Assembly: GCA_021496505.1 (NCBI GenBank)
Contig: CP053031.1
Span: 2,472,001 to 2,536,000, forward strand
DNA length: 64,000 nucleotides
Direction of reading: 5' to 3'
From: Thermoleophilia bacterium SCSIO 60948
Lineage (GTDB): Bacteria; Actinomycetota; Thermoleophilia; Solirubrobacterales; 70-9
Shown: positions 33,061 through 41,561 of the stretch, piece after piece
Layout: each line of letters opens with the position of its first letter
Position numbering within the stretch: the stretch's first letter is position 1
Notes under the pieces: generated by a model
Database searches by the model: none
What the model was told of the DNA's origin: nothing
Seen by the model: only the letters and a program-made list of their open reading frames with translations
Program-made: the position numbers and the translations under genes

Positions 33061-33819
33061 ATGCGCTCGCGGGGGTCCATCCTCGGTCGCCGGCGCGTGC
33101 TCGCGCTCGCCTGCCTCGCGGTCCTGGCGCCGTTCCCGGCGCTCGCGGTCGACGGCGAAGACGCCGTCGCCTCGATCGACGTGAACGCGAGCCTGCGCGG
33201 CTGCGGCCTGATGAACTCGCAGATCGTCTGCACGATCGACGCGAGCTGGAGCGAGGTCGAGGGCGCGGACCGCTACACCGCTGCGGTCGTCGCCCCCGAC
33301 GGCACCGTCACCGACGCCGGCGAGGCCGGCGCGGGCGGCACGTCGATCTGGGTCCCCTACGTCGGCGACGGCACCTACTCGGTCCGCGTCTCGGCCTACG
33401 GAGACCCCGACGAGGACGGTGAGACGCAGCGCGTCGCGAGCGGCTCGAGCACCGGGACGACCGGCCCGGCGGGCGTCCGCGGCGGCACCGGCGGTGCGGG
33501 CAGCGGCGTCGTCGAGGCCCCGAGCGACGAAGCCCAGCCCGCCGATCCCGCCGAGCCCGGCGCCGAGCAGCCCGAGACGACGACACCCGAGACGACCGTC
33601 CCGCCCGAGACGACGATTCCGCCCGAGACCACGGTGCCGCCGGAGACGACGACGCCGGAGCCCGTCTGCACCGACCCGACGCCCGAGCAGATCGCCGAGC
33701 GCGAGGCGATCGAAGCCGAGCGCCAGGCGCTGATCGACGAGGCGCGCGAGGCCGGCGAGCCGGAGCCGACCTTCGATCCCCTGCCCCCGCTCGAGCCGGT
33801 CTGCGAACCGGCCGGCTGA
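33061..33819 (+). CDS. Secreted protein with Pro-Glu-Thr repeats
   Basis: A 252-residue exported protein. Residues 1-30 are a signal peptide with a Tat-like GRRRV followed by LALACLAVLAPFPALA. Residues 35-130 read as a small beta-domain with two cysteines (RGCGLMNSQIVCTID) resembling a fibronectin-like module. Then comes a flexible stretch of PETT repeats (about 170-212) and a charged C-terminal helix ending in a Cys-Pro-rich segment (VCTDPTPE and EPVCEP). It may be a surface adhesin-like protein. A strong hairpin terminator follows at 33824-33868. Confidence 0.65.
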   Translation: MRSRGSILGRRRVLALACLAVLAPFPALAVDGEDAVASIDVNASLRGCGLMNSQIVCTIDASWSEVEGADRYTAAVVAPDGTVTDAGEAGAGGTSIWVPYVGDGTYSVRVSAYGDPDEDGETQRVASGSSTGTTGPAGVRGGTGGAGSGVVEAPSDEAQPADPAEPGAEQPETTTPETTVPPETTIPPETTVPPETTTPEPVCTDPTPEQIAEREAIEAERQALIDEAREAGEPEPTFDPLPPLEPVCEPAG

Positions 33820-33823
33820 GCCT

Positions 33824-33868
33824 CGAGCGACGATCCGCGGCCACCTGGTGGCGGCGATTCGTCGCTCG
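33824..33868 (+). terminator. Hairpin terminator
   Basis: CGAGCGACGA and its exact reverse complement TCGTCGCTCG form a 10-bp stem, and inside it GGCCACC pairs with GGTGGC. It lies 5 bp after the stop of the preceding gene and 47 bp before the tRNA gene. Confidence 0.7.
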
Positions 33869-33914
33869 ACCCTGGACCTGACTCGGGCCGCCGCGCCGGA
33901 GCTACGATCGCCGG

Positions 33915-33999
33915 GCCCGGGTAGACAAACTGGCAAAGTCAGCGCACTTAAAATGCGTCGCCCGCAAGGGCTCTGCGGGTTCGATTCCCGCTCCGGGCA
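33915..33999 (+). tRNA. tRNA-Leu(UAA)
   Basis: An 85-nt class II tRNA. The acceptor stem pairs GCCCGGG with TCCGGGC, the anticodon stem pairs GCGCA with TGCGT, and the seven-base loop CTTAAAA carries the anticodon TAA, which reads leucine codons UUA/UUG. A long variable arm (GCCC-GCAA-GGGC) confirms tRNA-Leu, and the T-arm ends GGGTTCGATTCCC. The 3' CCA is not encoded. A TACGAT box starts 12 bases upstream (33903-33908) and may be its -10. Confidence 0.93.
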
Positions 34000-34123
34000 T
34001 CGAACCCCTCGAGCCACCCGGCCGGCCGGCTCGGACCACCCACGACCTGCTCGCCTCACGCGGCCCGGCGCGGGCGAATGTCCCGTCCGGGCCTGTCCTG
34101 AAGTTCATTAAGAGTGGTTGAAA

Positions 34124-34148
34124 GAAACCTTCGCGCCTCCGAAGCGTT
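34124..34148 (+). promoter_or_regulatory. ECF-type promoter candidate upstream of the sigma gene
   Basis: GAAAC (34124-34128) is followed after 16 bases by CGTT (34145-34148), the usual -35 and -10 of ECF sigma promoters (GAAC/GAAAC and CGT). It precedes the ECF sigma gene, so autoregulation is likely. Another TTGAAA at 34118 has no well-spaced -10 partner. Confidence 0.45.
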
Positions 34149-34220
34149 GTTACCTTGAGGGTGGCCGTTCGGCGCATCGCAGCCCGCGCTGCGCGCGGCG
34201 CGGAGCGGCCCTCGCACCCG

Positions 34221-35762
34221 ATGGAGGCACAGACGCTCACAACCGCCGGCCGCGCCGGACTGCTCGCGCGGCGCTCGCCGGTCATGCGCCTACAGGGCGA
34301 CGACCGCCTGATCGCGATGATCCGGGCCGGCAACGACCGCGCCTTCGAGGTCCTCTTCGACCGCTACCACGCCCGTCTGCTCGCCTTCTGTCGCGGGATG
34401 CTGCGCTCCTCCGAGGACGCCGAGGACGTCCTCCAGGAGGTCTTCGCCAACGCCCACGCGGCGATCCTCGCCGACAACCGCAAGATCATCGCGCGGCCGT
34501 GGCTCTACCGGATCGCCCGCAATCGCTGCCTCAACCACCTGCGAAAGCCGGTCGCCGAGAACCAGGAGACGATGGACGTGCTGCCCGCCAACGGCGGCGC
34601 CACAGTGGCCGACCACGTCGCCGAGCGCGAGGACTTCCGCGATCTCGTCGCCGACGTCCGCGACCTGCCCGAGACCCAGCGCTCGGCACTGCTGCTGCGC
34701 GAGATGGAGGCGCTCTCCTACGAGGAGATCGCGGCGACGATGGACACCACCGTCCCCGCGGTCAAGTCGCTGCTCGTCCGCGCGCGGATGTCGCTCGCCG
34801 AGGCCGGCGAGTCGCGCCGCCTTACCTGCGGTGACGTCCGGCTCGAGCTCGCCGAGGCCGCCGAGGGGCTCGCCAAGGCCTCCGGCGCCGCCCGGCGCCA
34901 CATCAAGCGCTGCGAGCGCTGCACCACCTTCCGCAAGCAGCTCCGAGCCGATGGCCGCGGGCTGACCGCGATCTCGCCGTTCGTCCCGCTCGCCCCGCTC
35001 GCGCTGATCAAGGCGCTCGGCGGCAAGCTCGGCTTCGGCACCGGCTCCGGCGGTGCCGCTGGAACCGCAGGCACCGCAGGCACCGCGGGCACCGGCGCGG
35101 TTGCCTCGGGCGGTGCCGCCGCCGGCGCCTCGGGCGCCGCCGCGACCGCCGCCGCGGGTGGCTTCGGTGGCGCCGTCGCGGCCAAGGCCGTCGCGACCGC
35201 CGCGACCGCCGCGCTGCTCACCGCCGGGGCCGTCGGCGTGGAGAGCCGCGTCAACTCGGAACCGCAGCCGGCGCCCGAGACGATCGCCCAGACCGATCCG
35301 TCGAAGATCGCTGCGGTCGAGCCCGGCGTCCACGGCAGCGGCAGCGATCACAGCCGCCACGTCGCCGTGGCTCCGGCCGCGACCGCGGAGACCGCGGCGC
35401 GGCCGGCCGCGCCCGCCGACGAGCCGCAGCCGCAGACGCAGGCCGACGAGCCGGCCCCCGCCCCCGAGCCCGCGCCCTCAGAGCCGCCCGCGACCGACGT
35501 CGACGGGGAGCAGCCGGCCGAGCCCGAGACCGATTCCGCGAGCGTGCCCCCTCCCGTGACCGATGAGCCGGAGGCGACCGACGAGGGCGCCGGCTCGGGC
35601 TACAGCGAGGGCGGCGAGACGCTGCCCGGCATCGGCGGCTCCGGATCGGTCGGTGAGGAGCCCGAGACTCCTCCCGCCGAGCCCGCCGACCCGACCCCGG
35701 TCGAGCCCGCGCCCGATGAGGCCGAGGGCTTTGGCGCCGAGGCCGCGCCGGTCTCGGACTGA
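34221..35762 (+). CDS. ECF sigma factor with fused zinc-motif and membrane-like C-terminal extension
   Basis: A 513-residue protein. Sigma region 2 lies at about 27-95 (LIAMIRAGNDRAFEVLFDRYHARL, then AEDVLQEVF and WLYRIARNRCLN) and region 4 at about 135-185 (LPETQRSALLLREMEALSYEEIAATM). Directly after it comes HIKRCERC, the HxxxCxxC of zinc anti-sigma domains, so sensor and sigma may be in one chain. A Gly/Ala-rich hydrophobic region follows (about 270-355), perhaps a membrane segment, then a Pro/Glu-rich extracytoplasmic tail of about 150 residues. The start is uncertain: ATG 34221 is taken, ATG 34284 is also possible. The last 163 bp overlap the histidine kinase gene in antisense. Confidence 0.85.
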   Translation: MEAQTLTTAGRAGLLARRSPVMRLQGDDRLIAMIRAGNDRAFEVLFDRYHARLLAFCRGMLRSSEDAEDVLQEVFANAHAAILADNRKIIARPWLYRIARNRCLNHLRKPVAENQETMDVLPANGGATVADHVAEREDFRDLVADVRDLPETQRSALLLREMEALSYEEIAATMDTTVPAVKSLLVRARMSLAEAGESRRLTCGDVRLELAEAAEGLAKASGAARRHIKRCERCTTFRKQLRADGRGLTAISPFVPLAPLALIKALGGKLGFGTGSGGAAGTAGTAGTAGTGAVASGGAAAGASGAAATAAAGGFGGAVAAKAVATAATAALLTAGAVGVESRVNSEPQPAPETIAQTDPSKIAAVEPGVHGSGSDHSRHVAVAPAATAETAARPAAPADEPQPQTQADEPAPAPEPAPSEPPATDVDGEQPAEPETDSASVPPPVTDEPEATDEGAGSGYSEGGETLPGIGGSGSVGEEPETPPAEPADPTPVEPAPDEAEGFGAEAAPVSD

Positions 35763-36598
35763 TCCGCCCCGTTCCCCTGCCACGGCAGCCGCGCGCGGGC
35801 GAGCGTACCCGCTCCGTCGCGGGTGTCGAGCTCGAAGCTGCCGCCCGCGGTCTCGATTCGCTGCGCCACCGAGGCGAGGCCGACGTGGCCCTCGCGGAGC
35901 GCCTCCTCGCGGCGACCGGGGGCGATGCCGATTCCGTCGTCGAGGACCTCGAGCAGCACGTCGTCGCCGAAGCGGCGCAGCGACAGCCGCACGCGCGTCG
36001 CCCCGGAGTGCAGAGCCGCGTTGTCGACGAGCTCGCGCGCGACTCCGAACAGCAGCTCGTCCTGCGCGCCTGAGACCGTCCCCGCGATCTCGAGCTGAGA
36101 CTCGAACCCGCCACGGCGCTCGGCCGCCGCGAGGTGGAAGCGCAGCGCGTGCTCGAGCCCGCCGCGCTCGAGCGAGACCGGGTGCAGCGAGCCGACCGCC
36201 TCGCGTACGCGGCTGATCGCCATCCCGACGACCTCGTGCGCCCGCGTGACCTGGGCCCGCCCCGGCGCCGCCTCGAGCAGCTCCTGATGGGCGGCCAGGA
36301 GGCTCTGCAAAGCATCGTCGTGGAGCCGCTCGGCGATCCGCATCCGGGTCCGCTGCTCCGCTTCGGCGACCTGGGAGACGAGCTGGCCGCGCTCGGTCGC
36401 GAGCCGCGCGATCTCGGCGTTCTGGCGGCGGATCTTCGCCTCGGCCTCGCGCCGGGCATCGAGCTCGCGCCTGAAGCGCAGGCGCTCGTGGCGAAGCGTG
36501 CGCTCGCGGCTGGCGAGCACGCCTGCGACCCCGGCGAGCGCGAAGGCGACGACCCCGGCCCGGCGCTGCGCGACGCGACGCGGCCCGGACGAGGCCAC
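35600..36598 (-). CDS. NarL-type sensor histidine kinase
   Basis: A 332-residue kinase. One hydrophobic segment at about 14-30 is followed by a coiled coil (35-85), then the HisKA_3 phosphoacceptor H93 in AERLHDDALQSLL, and an HATPase domain with ELVDNAALHS (N box) and LDDGIGI (G1). No extracellular sensor is present, so the signal probably comes from the membrane or cytosol. The conserved domain ends near LPWQG; the last 58 or so residues are a Ser/Gly/Pro tail encoded opposite the sigma gene. GTG 36598 lies 2 bases after the response-regulator stop, so the two are co-transcribed. Confidence 0.9.
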   Translation of the reverse strand: MASSGPRRVAQRRAGVVAFALAGVAGVLASRERTLRHERLRFRRELDARREAEAKIRRQNAEIARLATERGQLVSQVAEAEQRTRMRIAERLHDDALQSLLAAHQELLEAAPGRAQVTRAHEVVGMAISRVREAVGSLHPVSLERGGLEHALRFHLAAAERRGGFESQLEIAGTVSGAQDELLFGVARELVDNAALHSGATRVRLSLRRFGDDVLLEVLDDGIGIAPGRREEALREGHVGLASVAQRIETAGGSFELDTRDGAGTLARARLPWQGNGADQSETGAASAPKPSASSGAGSTGVGSAGSAGGVSGSSPTDPEPPMPGSVSPPSL

Positions 36599-36600
36599 GC

Positions 36601-37254
36601 TCAGCGCAGCAGGCCTTGGCGCATCGCCTCGGCGACCGCCGCGGCGCGGTCGGAGACGCCGAGCTTCTCGTAGAGCGTGTGGAGGTGCGACTTGACGGTC
36701 GTCGGGCTGAGGTGGATCCGGCGGCCGATCGCGGGCGCGGAGAGGCCGTCGGCGATCAGCTCGAGCACCTCGGCCTCGCGTGCGGTCAACTCCGGCTTCG
36801 CCGGCTGGAGCTCGCGGTCGCGGATCTCGCTGGCGAGCCCCGCCTGGACCTCGGGGGCGAGCGCCGTGCGACCGGAGGCGACGGTGACGATCGCGTCGCA
36901 GATCTCCTGGCGCGAGGCCTCCTTCGAGAGGTAGCCCTTGGCCCCCGCGGCGACCGTCTGGTAGGCGAGCTCGGACTCCATGAACGCGGAGATGAACAGG
37001 ACCTCGGTCGCGGCGCGCTCGCTTCGCAGCTTGCTCAGGACCTCGGTCCCGTCGAGCTCGGGCATGCGGATGTCGAGGACGGCGACGTCGGGCTCGGTGC
37101 GGCGGATCTCCTCGAGCGCCCCGCGCCCGTCGCCGGCCTCGCCGACGAGCTCGAGATCGTCGCGCTCGCGGACCGCGCGGACGATTCCCTCGCGATAGAT
37201 CGGATGGTCGTCAGCGACGATCACCCGCACCGGTGCGGCGGTCTGCCCGATCAC
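36601..37254 (-). CDS. NarL/FixJ-type response regulator
   Basis: A 217-residue regulator. The receiver domain (10-125) has the acidic pair ADDHP, the phosphoacceptor D61 in AVLDIRMPELDG, the Ser in LFISAF and the Lys in YLSKEA. The LuxR-type helix-turn-helix (148-212) reads LTAREAEVLELIADGLSAPAIGRRIHLSPTTVKSHLHTLYEKLG. It forms a pair with the downstream kinase (2-base spacing). GTG 37254 is taken as start; a TTG at 37257 is directly adjacent. The targets are unknown. Confidence 0.92.
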   Translation of the reverse strand: MIGQTAAPVRVIVADDHPIYREGIVRAVRERDDLELVGEAGDGRGALEEIRRTEPDVAVLDIRMPELDGTEVLSKLRSERAATEVLFISAFMESELAYQTVAAGAKGYLSKEASRQEICDAIVTVASGRTALAPEVQAGLASEIRDRELQPAKPELTAREAEVLELIADGLSAPAIGRRIHLSPTTVKSHLHTLYEKLGVSDRAAAVAEAMRQGLLR

Positions 37255-37292
37255 CAAACCAACCTACCGCCCGCGGACGACGCCGGGCGCGG

Positions 37293-37679
37293 TCAGCCCT
37301 CGGGGCGGCGCTCAGGGCCGGTCGGAGGGTCCTCGCCGGTCTCGAGCTCGCGAGCCAGCGCGAAGCCGACCGCGGCGCCGACCATCATCCCGAGCCGCGT
37401 CTCCTCGGCGAGCAGCGTCGCGATCGCCGTCGCGCGCTCGGCCTCATCGTCGATCGCGGCGACCTTCCTGACCGCGTCGTCATGGGGCTCGCCGAACCAG
37501 CCGCCGTCCGACAGGGCATGGGCGAGGATCCGCTGGAGCCCGGGCGCGGCGACGGCGATCGTCGCCTCGGCCTCGGCGATCCCGCCGCCCTCGGCGAGCG
37601 CCTGCACCGCGGCTTCGATCCGCCGCTCGCGCTCGTCGCGGGACCCGCCCGGGCCGGCGGTGCCGCCCGCGGTGGCCAT
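37293..37679 (-). CDS. Hypothetical protein, helical
   Basis: A 128-residue, mostly helical protein. It begins with a Gly-rich leader (MATAGGTAGPGGS), then has an acidic/Arg helix pair (DERERRIEAAVQALAEGG), a WFGEPHDD segment and a moderately hydrophobic helix LGMMVGAAVGFALARELE near the end. I know no family for it. Its ATG overlaps the O-methyltransferase stop by one base (TGATG), so translation is coupled to that enzyme. Confidence 0.6.
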   Translation of the reverse strand: MATAGGTAGPGGSRDERERRIEAAVQALAEGGGIAEAEATIAVAAPGLQRILAHALSDGGWFGEPHDDAVRKVAAIDDEAERATAIATLLAEETRLGMMVGAAVGFALARELETGEDPPTGPERRPEG

Positions 37680-38335
37680 CAGCGCTTCCTCGCCAGCGTG
37701 ATCCCGTCGGCGATCGCGAGCATCGCGAGGTCGATCCGCTCGTCGGTGGCGAGCCGGCGGTTGAGCTCGTCGAGCGCGTCGGCGTTGGCCGAGCGCTCGC
37801 CCGCGGGCGCGGCGACCTCGCCGCTGTAGAGGACGTTGTCGAGGACGATCAACCCGCCCGGCCGCGTGCGCTCGAGGGTCGCCTCGAAGTAGTCGCCGTA
37901 GGAGACCTTGTCGGCGTCGATGAAGACGAGGTCGAAGCTCGCCGCGGCGGGCAGCGCGCTGAGCGTGTCGAGCGCCGGGCCGACGACGATCTCGGCCCGG
38001 GCCCCGATCCCCGCGCGCTCGAAGTTCCGCGCCGCGATCGCCGCGAACTCATCGCTCAGCTCGCAGCACAGCAGGCGCCCGCCCGGCGCGAGGCCGCGGG
38101 CGATGCAGATCGCCGAGTAGCCGGTGAAGGTCCCGATCTCGAGCGCGTCACGAGCGCCGGTCAGCTGCGCGATCAGGGTCATGAAGGCGCCCTGGTCGGG
38201 CGAGATCTGCATCACGGCGACCTCGCCCATCGCCTCGGTCTCGGCCTGGATCCGAGCGAGGACGTCGTCCTGACGCGAGCCGAACTCGACGACGTAGTCG
38301 GCCAGGCGCTCATCGAGCTGGAGGAACTTGGCCAT
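37679..38335 (-). CDS. O-methyltransferase family 3 (CCoAOMT-like)
   Basis: A 218-residue SAM-dependent methyltransferase. Motif I is EIGTFTGYSAI, with further SAM contacts in LLCCELSDEFA and the acidic metal-binding stretch FIDADK; a second metal ligand lies in VLDNVLYSG. This is the family of metal-dependent catechol-type O-methyltransferases. The start ATG at 38335 gives MAKFLQLDERLADYV, which matches the usual N-terminus; a longer frame to 38422 is not needed. The target molecule cannot be told here. Confidence 0.88.
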   Translation of the reverse strand: MAKFLQLDERLADYVVEFGSRQDDVLARIQAETEAMGEVAVMQISPDQGAFMTLIAQLTGARDALEIGTFTGYSAICIARGLAPGGRLLCCELSDEFAAIAARNFERAGIGARAEIVVGPALDTLSALPAAASFDLVFIDADKVSYGDYFEATLERTRPGGLIVLDNVLYSGEVAAPAGERSANADALDELNRRLATDERIDLAMLAIADGITLARKR

Positions 38336-38354
38336 CGCCGGAGTTCTCGCCGGC

Positions 38355-39206
38355 CTACTCGCCGCCGCGGTGGCGGCGCCCCGCGACCGCGACGAAGCCG
38401 AGCAGCAGCCCGAGGATGCCACCGACGATCCCCGCCCAGAGGTTCGCGAGCCCGACGACGGCCGGCAGCGCCAGCAGCACCGCGGTCGAGACGACGATCG
38501 CGATCGGCCACGCGCCCTCGTCGCTCGGATCGGCGCGGCGCTCGGCCTCGCGGATCACGTACCAGGCGCCGAGCGCTCCGAGCGCGATCCCGTTGCCGCC
38601 GCCGGCCGCCATCACATCGGCCCCGAGCAGGCCCTCGATCGCCACGGCGCCGAGCATCCCGACGGCGCCGCAGGCGAGCGCGAGTAGCGCTGTCGCGAGG
38701 CTGCCGATCCGGCGCTCGATTCCGCCGAGGAAGATCGCCATCGCCAGGCCGCACGCGAACAGGTAGCCGGCACCGCCGCCGCCGAGCGGACCGCCGTAGA
38801 CGAACGGCGCGGTGACGTAGCGCCACGGCTCGAAGTCGATCTCGGGGACGAGACCGGCGATCGCGCCGGCCTCGGACGGAAACAGCGGGACGGCGGTGGC
38901 GACGATCAGGACGACCGCCGAGATCGCGATCACCGCGATCGAGACGTAGGGCACGGCGAGCGACTGCTCATACAGGGCCGAGGCCGCGGCCGAGCGCCCG
39001 CGTTTGGCTCGGCGCTCGGCGGCCTTGCGGCGACTCTTGTCGCGGCGTGTCTCCTGGACCCGGACCTCGTCTCCGACGCGCTCGAGCTTCGGGGCCCGCC
39101 GGCGCAGCCGGTTGCCGCAGTACGGGCACTCGGTTACGTACGGACTGTTCTCGGCGCCGCAGTTCTTGCAGACGACGCTGAGCTCAGGTGACGAGGACTC
39201 CGACAT
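38355..39206 (-). CDS. Rhomboid-like membrane protein lacking the catalytic dyad
   Basis: A 283-residue protein. A zinc ribbon opens it (C13, C16, C27, C30), then a basic linker, then six hydrophobic segments from about 86 to 275. Rhomboid traits are seen in EPWRYVTAPFVYGG and AIFLGGIERRIGS, matching the WR and ERR motifs. But the active-site GxSG is GGNG (203-206) with N205 in place of Ser, and the histidine helix reads NLWAGIVGG with A258 in place of His. So it is probably a pseudo-protease in the iRhom sense, able to bind but not cut membrane proteins. The ATG at 39206 follows GGGGAGAG. Confidence 0.8.
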   Translation of the reverse strand: MSESSSPELSVVCKNCGAENSPYVTECPYCGNRLRRRAPKLERVGDEVRVQETRRDKSRRKAAERRAKRGRSAAASALYEQSLAVPYVSIAVIAISAVVLIVATAVPLFPSEAGAIAGLVPEIDFEPWRYVTAPFVYGGPLGGGGAGYLFACGLAMAIFLGGIERRIGSLATALLALACGAVGMLGAVAIEGLLGADVMAAGGGNGIALGALGAWYVIREAERRADPSDEGAWPIAIVVSTAVLLALPAVVGLANLWAGIVGGILGLLLGFVAVAGRRHRGGE

Positions 39207-39260
39207 CTCTCCCCATCGAGAATACCCGCGCGCGCTCAGCGGACGCGATCGCTGAGGCCG

Positions 39261-40373
39261 CTAGGGCCGCGTGTGCTCGATGACCTCGTCGACGACCTCG
39301 CGGAGCTCTCCCCCGCGTTCGAGCATCGCGAGCTGGCGATGAGCCCCCGTGTTGTGGTCGAGCAGGTCGAAGACGCCGTCGAGCTCGGCCTCGCAGCGCA
39401 GGTCCTGCGCGTGCTCGCGCACCTGCTCGGCGAGCCGCCGGACCATCTCCGGCGCCGGCACCTGCTCGCCGCGGCGGAAATCGACGAGGTTGCCGTCCGT
39501 GCCGCGGATCGCGGCGCGGATCTTGTTGTCGTCGATCAGCTCCGTCGGGTACTCGACCATCGGCTCCTCGGCGTCGAAGGCGACGCTCAGGCGCTTGGCG
39601 AGCGCGGCGACGAGCGCCGAGAGCGAGACGGTGTGCTCGAGTCGGGTCTGCTGGTCGAAGATCCGCGTCTCGACCGTCCCGATGCCCGGGTGCGGGCGGA
39701 CGTCCCACCACAGATACGTGTAGTCCTCGATCGCGCCGGCGCGCATCATCAGCTCGACGCGGTGGGAGAAGATCTCCCAGGTGCCGTAGTGGGGCGGGAT
39801 CCCGACGCGCGGGAAGGCGCGGAAGATCGGCGTCCGCGAGCTCATCAACCCGGTCGCCTCGCCGCGCCAGAACGGTGAGTTCGCGCTCAGGGCGAGCAGC
39901 ATCGGCAGGTAGCGGCGGATCCCGTCGGCGACGTAGATCGCGCGGTCGGGCTCGGAGATCGCGACGTGGACGTGGGTCCCGAAGATCAGCTCCTGGCGGG
40001 CGATCATCCTGAGCTCGCCGACGAGCCCGGCGTAGCGCTCGCCTGGGGTGAGCGGGACGTCCTCCCAGCGCGCGAAGGGATGCGTGCCGGCGGCACCGAT
40101 GTGCAGACCCCTTGCCTCGGCGATGTCGATGACCATCCGCCGCAGGTCCGCGAGCTCGCGGCCGGCGTCGCCGATCGTCTGGCACGGCCGGGTCGCGATC
40201 TCGAGCACGGCCTGGTGAAGCTCGGGCTTGACCTGGCCCTCGTGTTCCGCCGGCACCGCGGCGAGCAGGTCGGTGATCGCCGGCGCGAGGCCCATGCCGT
40301 CGGCGTCGAGGATCATCAGCTCCTCCTCGATCCCGACGGTGAACTCGGGCGCCTTGAAGCTGTGCTCGATCAA
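39261..40373 (-). CDS. Carboxylate-amine ligase, YbdK/GCS2 family
   Basis: A 370-residue ATP-dependent ligase of the glutamate-cysteine ligase type 2 family. Signature parts are TVGIEEELMILD at the start, FGTHVHVAI, WRGEATGLMSSRTPIF and the ending TLLEHNTGA-type stretch (here DLLDHNTGAHRQ). It joins an amino acid to a carboxylate, in many actinobacteria glutamate to cysteine. The start is TTG 40373; no ATG or GTG is in frame close by, and the ribosome site is weak. The next upstream 200 bp (40374-40576) are non-coding and hold the aldolase promoter. Confidence 0.85.
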   Translation of the reverse strand: MIEHSFKAPEFTVGIEEELMILDADGMGLAPAITDLLAAVPAEHEGQVKPELHQAVLEIATRPCQTIGDAGRELADLRRMVIDIAEARGLHIGAAGTHPFARWEDVPLTPGERYAGLVGELRMIARQELIFGTHVHVAISEPDRAIYVADGIRRYLPMLLALSANSPFWRGEATGLMSSRTPIFRAFPRVGIPPHYGTWEIFSHRVELMMRAGAIEDYTYLWWDVRPHPGIGTVETRIFDQQTRLEHTVSLSALVAALAKRLSVAFDAEEPMVEYPTELIDDNKIRAAIRGTDGNLVDFRRGEQVPAPEMVRRLAEQVREHAQDLRCEAELDGVFDLLDHNTGAHRQLAMLERGGELREVVDEVIEHTRP

Positions 40374-40576
40374 ATCGATGGCACGCCGCCGAGGAGCACT
40401 CCCCCCTCCGGTCTCGCGTGGCGGCGATCGTAGCCCGCGGGCCGGGCGGCGGCGAGCGCGATCGCCGCGATTGCAGAGGAGGTTTCGATGCGCGACCCTG
40501 GGCGGCCCCATAACCTCACGGAACCCGGGACAGGATGCCCGGTCCGATCAAAGAACCAGAAGGGAAGCACGCAGCG

Positions 40577-41497
40577 ATGGAGATGAAGACGGCCGCCCAG
40601 CAGAAGTCCCTGCTCTCAGGGCTCGCGCCCGGCAAGAAGGCTCGCCTTCACCGGATGCTGTTCGAGTTCGGTCCCGGCAACGGCACGCTGATGCTGCTGC
40701 CGATCGACCAGGGGATCGAGCACGGCCCCCGCGACTTCTTCCCGAACCCGGCCTCCAAGGACCCGGACTACATCTTCGAGTTCGCGCGCGACGCGGGCTA
40801 TTCGGCGCTCGCCTGCCAGATCGGCCTGGCGACGAAGTACTTCCCCGACTACGCCGGCGAGGTGCCGCTGATCCTCAAGGTCAACGGCAAGACCGACATT
40901 CCGCCGAGCGGCCGCGCGCTGTCGACGCTGAACGCCTCCGTCGAGGACGCGGTGCGACTCGGCGCCGAGGCGATCGGCTACACGCTTTACGTCGGCTCGC
41001 CGCGCCAGGACGAGGACCTGCTCCAGCTCAAGTCGGTGCGCGAGGACTGCGACCGCTACGGGATGCCGCTCGTCATCTGGGCCTACCCGCGCGGCGAGGC
41101 GGTCGAGTCGAAGGGCGGCCAGAACTCGTTCTACGCGATCGACTACGCGGCGCGGATGGCGATGGAGATGGGCGCCGACGTCGTCAAGCTGAACATGCCG
41201 AAGGTCGGCCTCGACACCGACAAGGACTCGCCCGCTCCGTACAACGAGATGGAGGTCTCCCAGGACGAGGCGATCCGCTCGTGCGTCGAGTCCTCGGGCC
41301 GGGCGCTGACGGTGCTCTCGGGCGGGTCGAAGATCGACGACGACAAGCTGCTCGAGCAGACGCGCGCGATCATGCAGGCCGGCGGCCAGGGCGTCATCTA
41401 CGGCCGCAACGTGTGGCAGCGCGAGCGCAGCGAGGCACTCGAGATCGTCGAGCAGATCAAGGAGATCATGCTCTCCAACGTCACCCGGACGCCGTAG
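40577..41497 (+). CDS. fbaB: Class I fructose-bisphosphate aldolase, DhnA/FbaB type
   Basis: A 306-residue TIM-barrel aldolase that forms a Schiff base. The barrel residues include LLPIDQGIEHGPRDF, VNGKTDIPPSG and the Schiff-base lysine in ADVVKLNMPKVG. It makes or splits fructose 1,6-bisphosphate in glycolysis and gluconeogenesis. The ATG at 40577 is preceded by GAAGGGAAG; a second ATG at 40583 is close. Transcription ends at the hairpin 41513-41535. It stands alone, without other glycolytic genes near. Confidence 0.9.
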   Translation: MEMKTAAQQKSLLSGLAPGKKARLHRMLFEFGPGNGTLMLLPIDQGIEHGPRDFFPNPASKDPDYIFEFARDAGYSALACQIGLATKYFPDYAGEVPLILKVNGKTDIPPSGRALSTLNASVEDAVRLGAEAIGYTLYVGSPRQDEDLLQLKSVREDCDRYGMPLVIWAYPRGEAVESKGGQNSFYAIDYAARMAMEMGADVVKLNMPKVGLDTDKDSPAPYNEMEVSQDEAIRSCVESSGRALTVLSGGSKIDDDKLLEQTRAIMQAGGQGVIYGRNVWQRERSEALEIVEQIKEIMLSNVTRTP

Positions 41498-41512
41498 TCC
41501 GGCTCCGGCTCC

Positions 41513-41535
41513 GCGCTCGCCGGGGTGGCGAGCGC
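41513..41535 (+). terminator. Hairpin terminator
   Basis: GCGCTCGCC and GGCGAGCGC form a perfect 9-bp stem with a 5-base loop, 15 bp after the aldolase stop codon. Confidence 0.7.
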
Positions 41536-41561
41536 CGGGCCGGCGGGGTTGACGCCCTCGC

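Noticed and set aside
33396-33671. - strand ORF rich in Gly-Val repeats
   Set aside because: It is the antisense of the Pro-Glu-Thr repeat region of the secreted protein.
34118-34834. 239-codon + strand ORF over the sigma gene
   Set aside because: It is an alternative frame of the ECF sigma gene, made of Arg/Pro/Asp with no domain.
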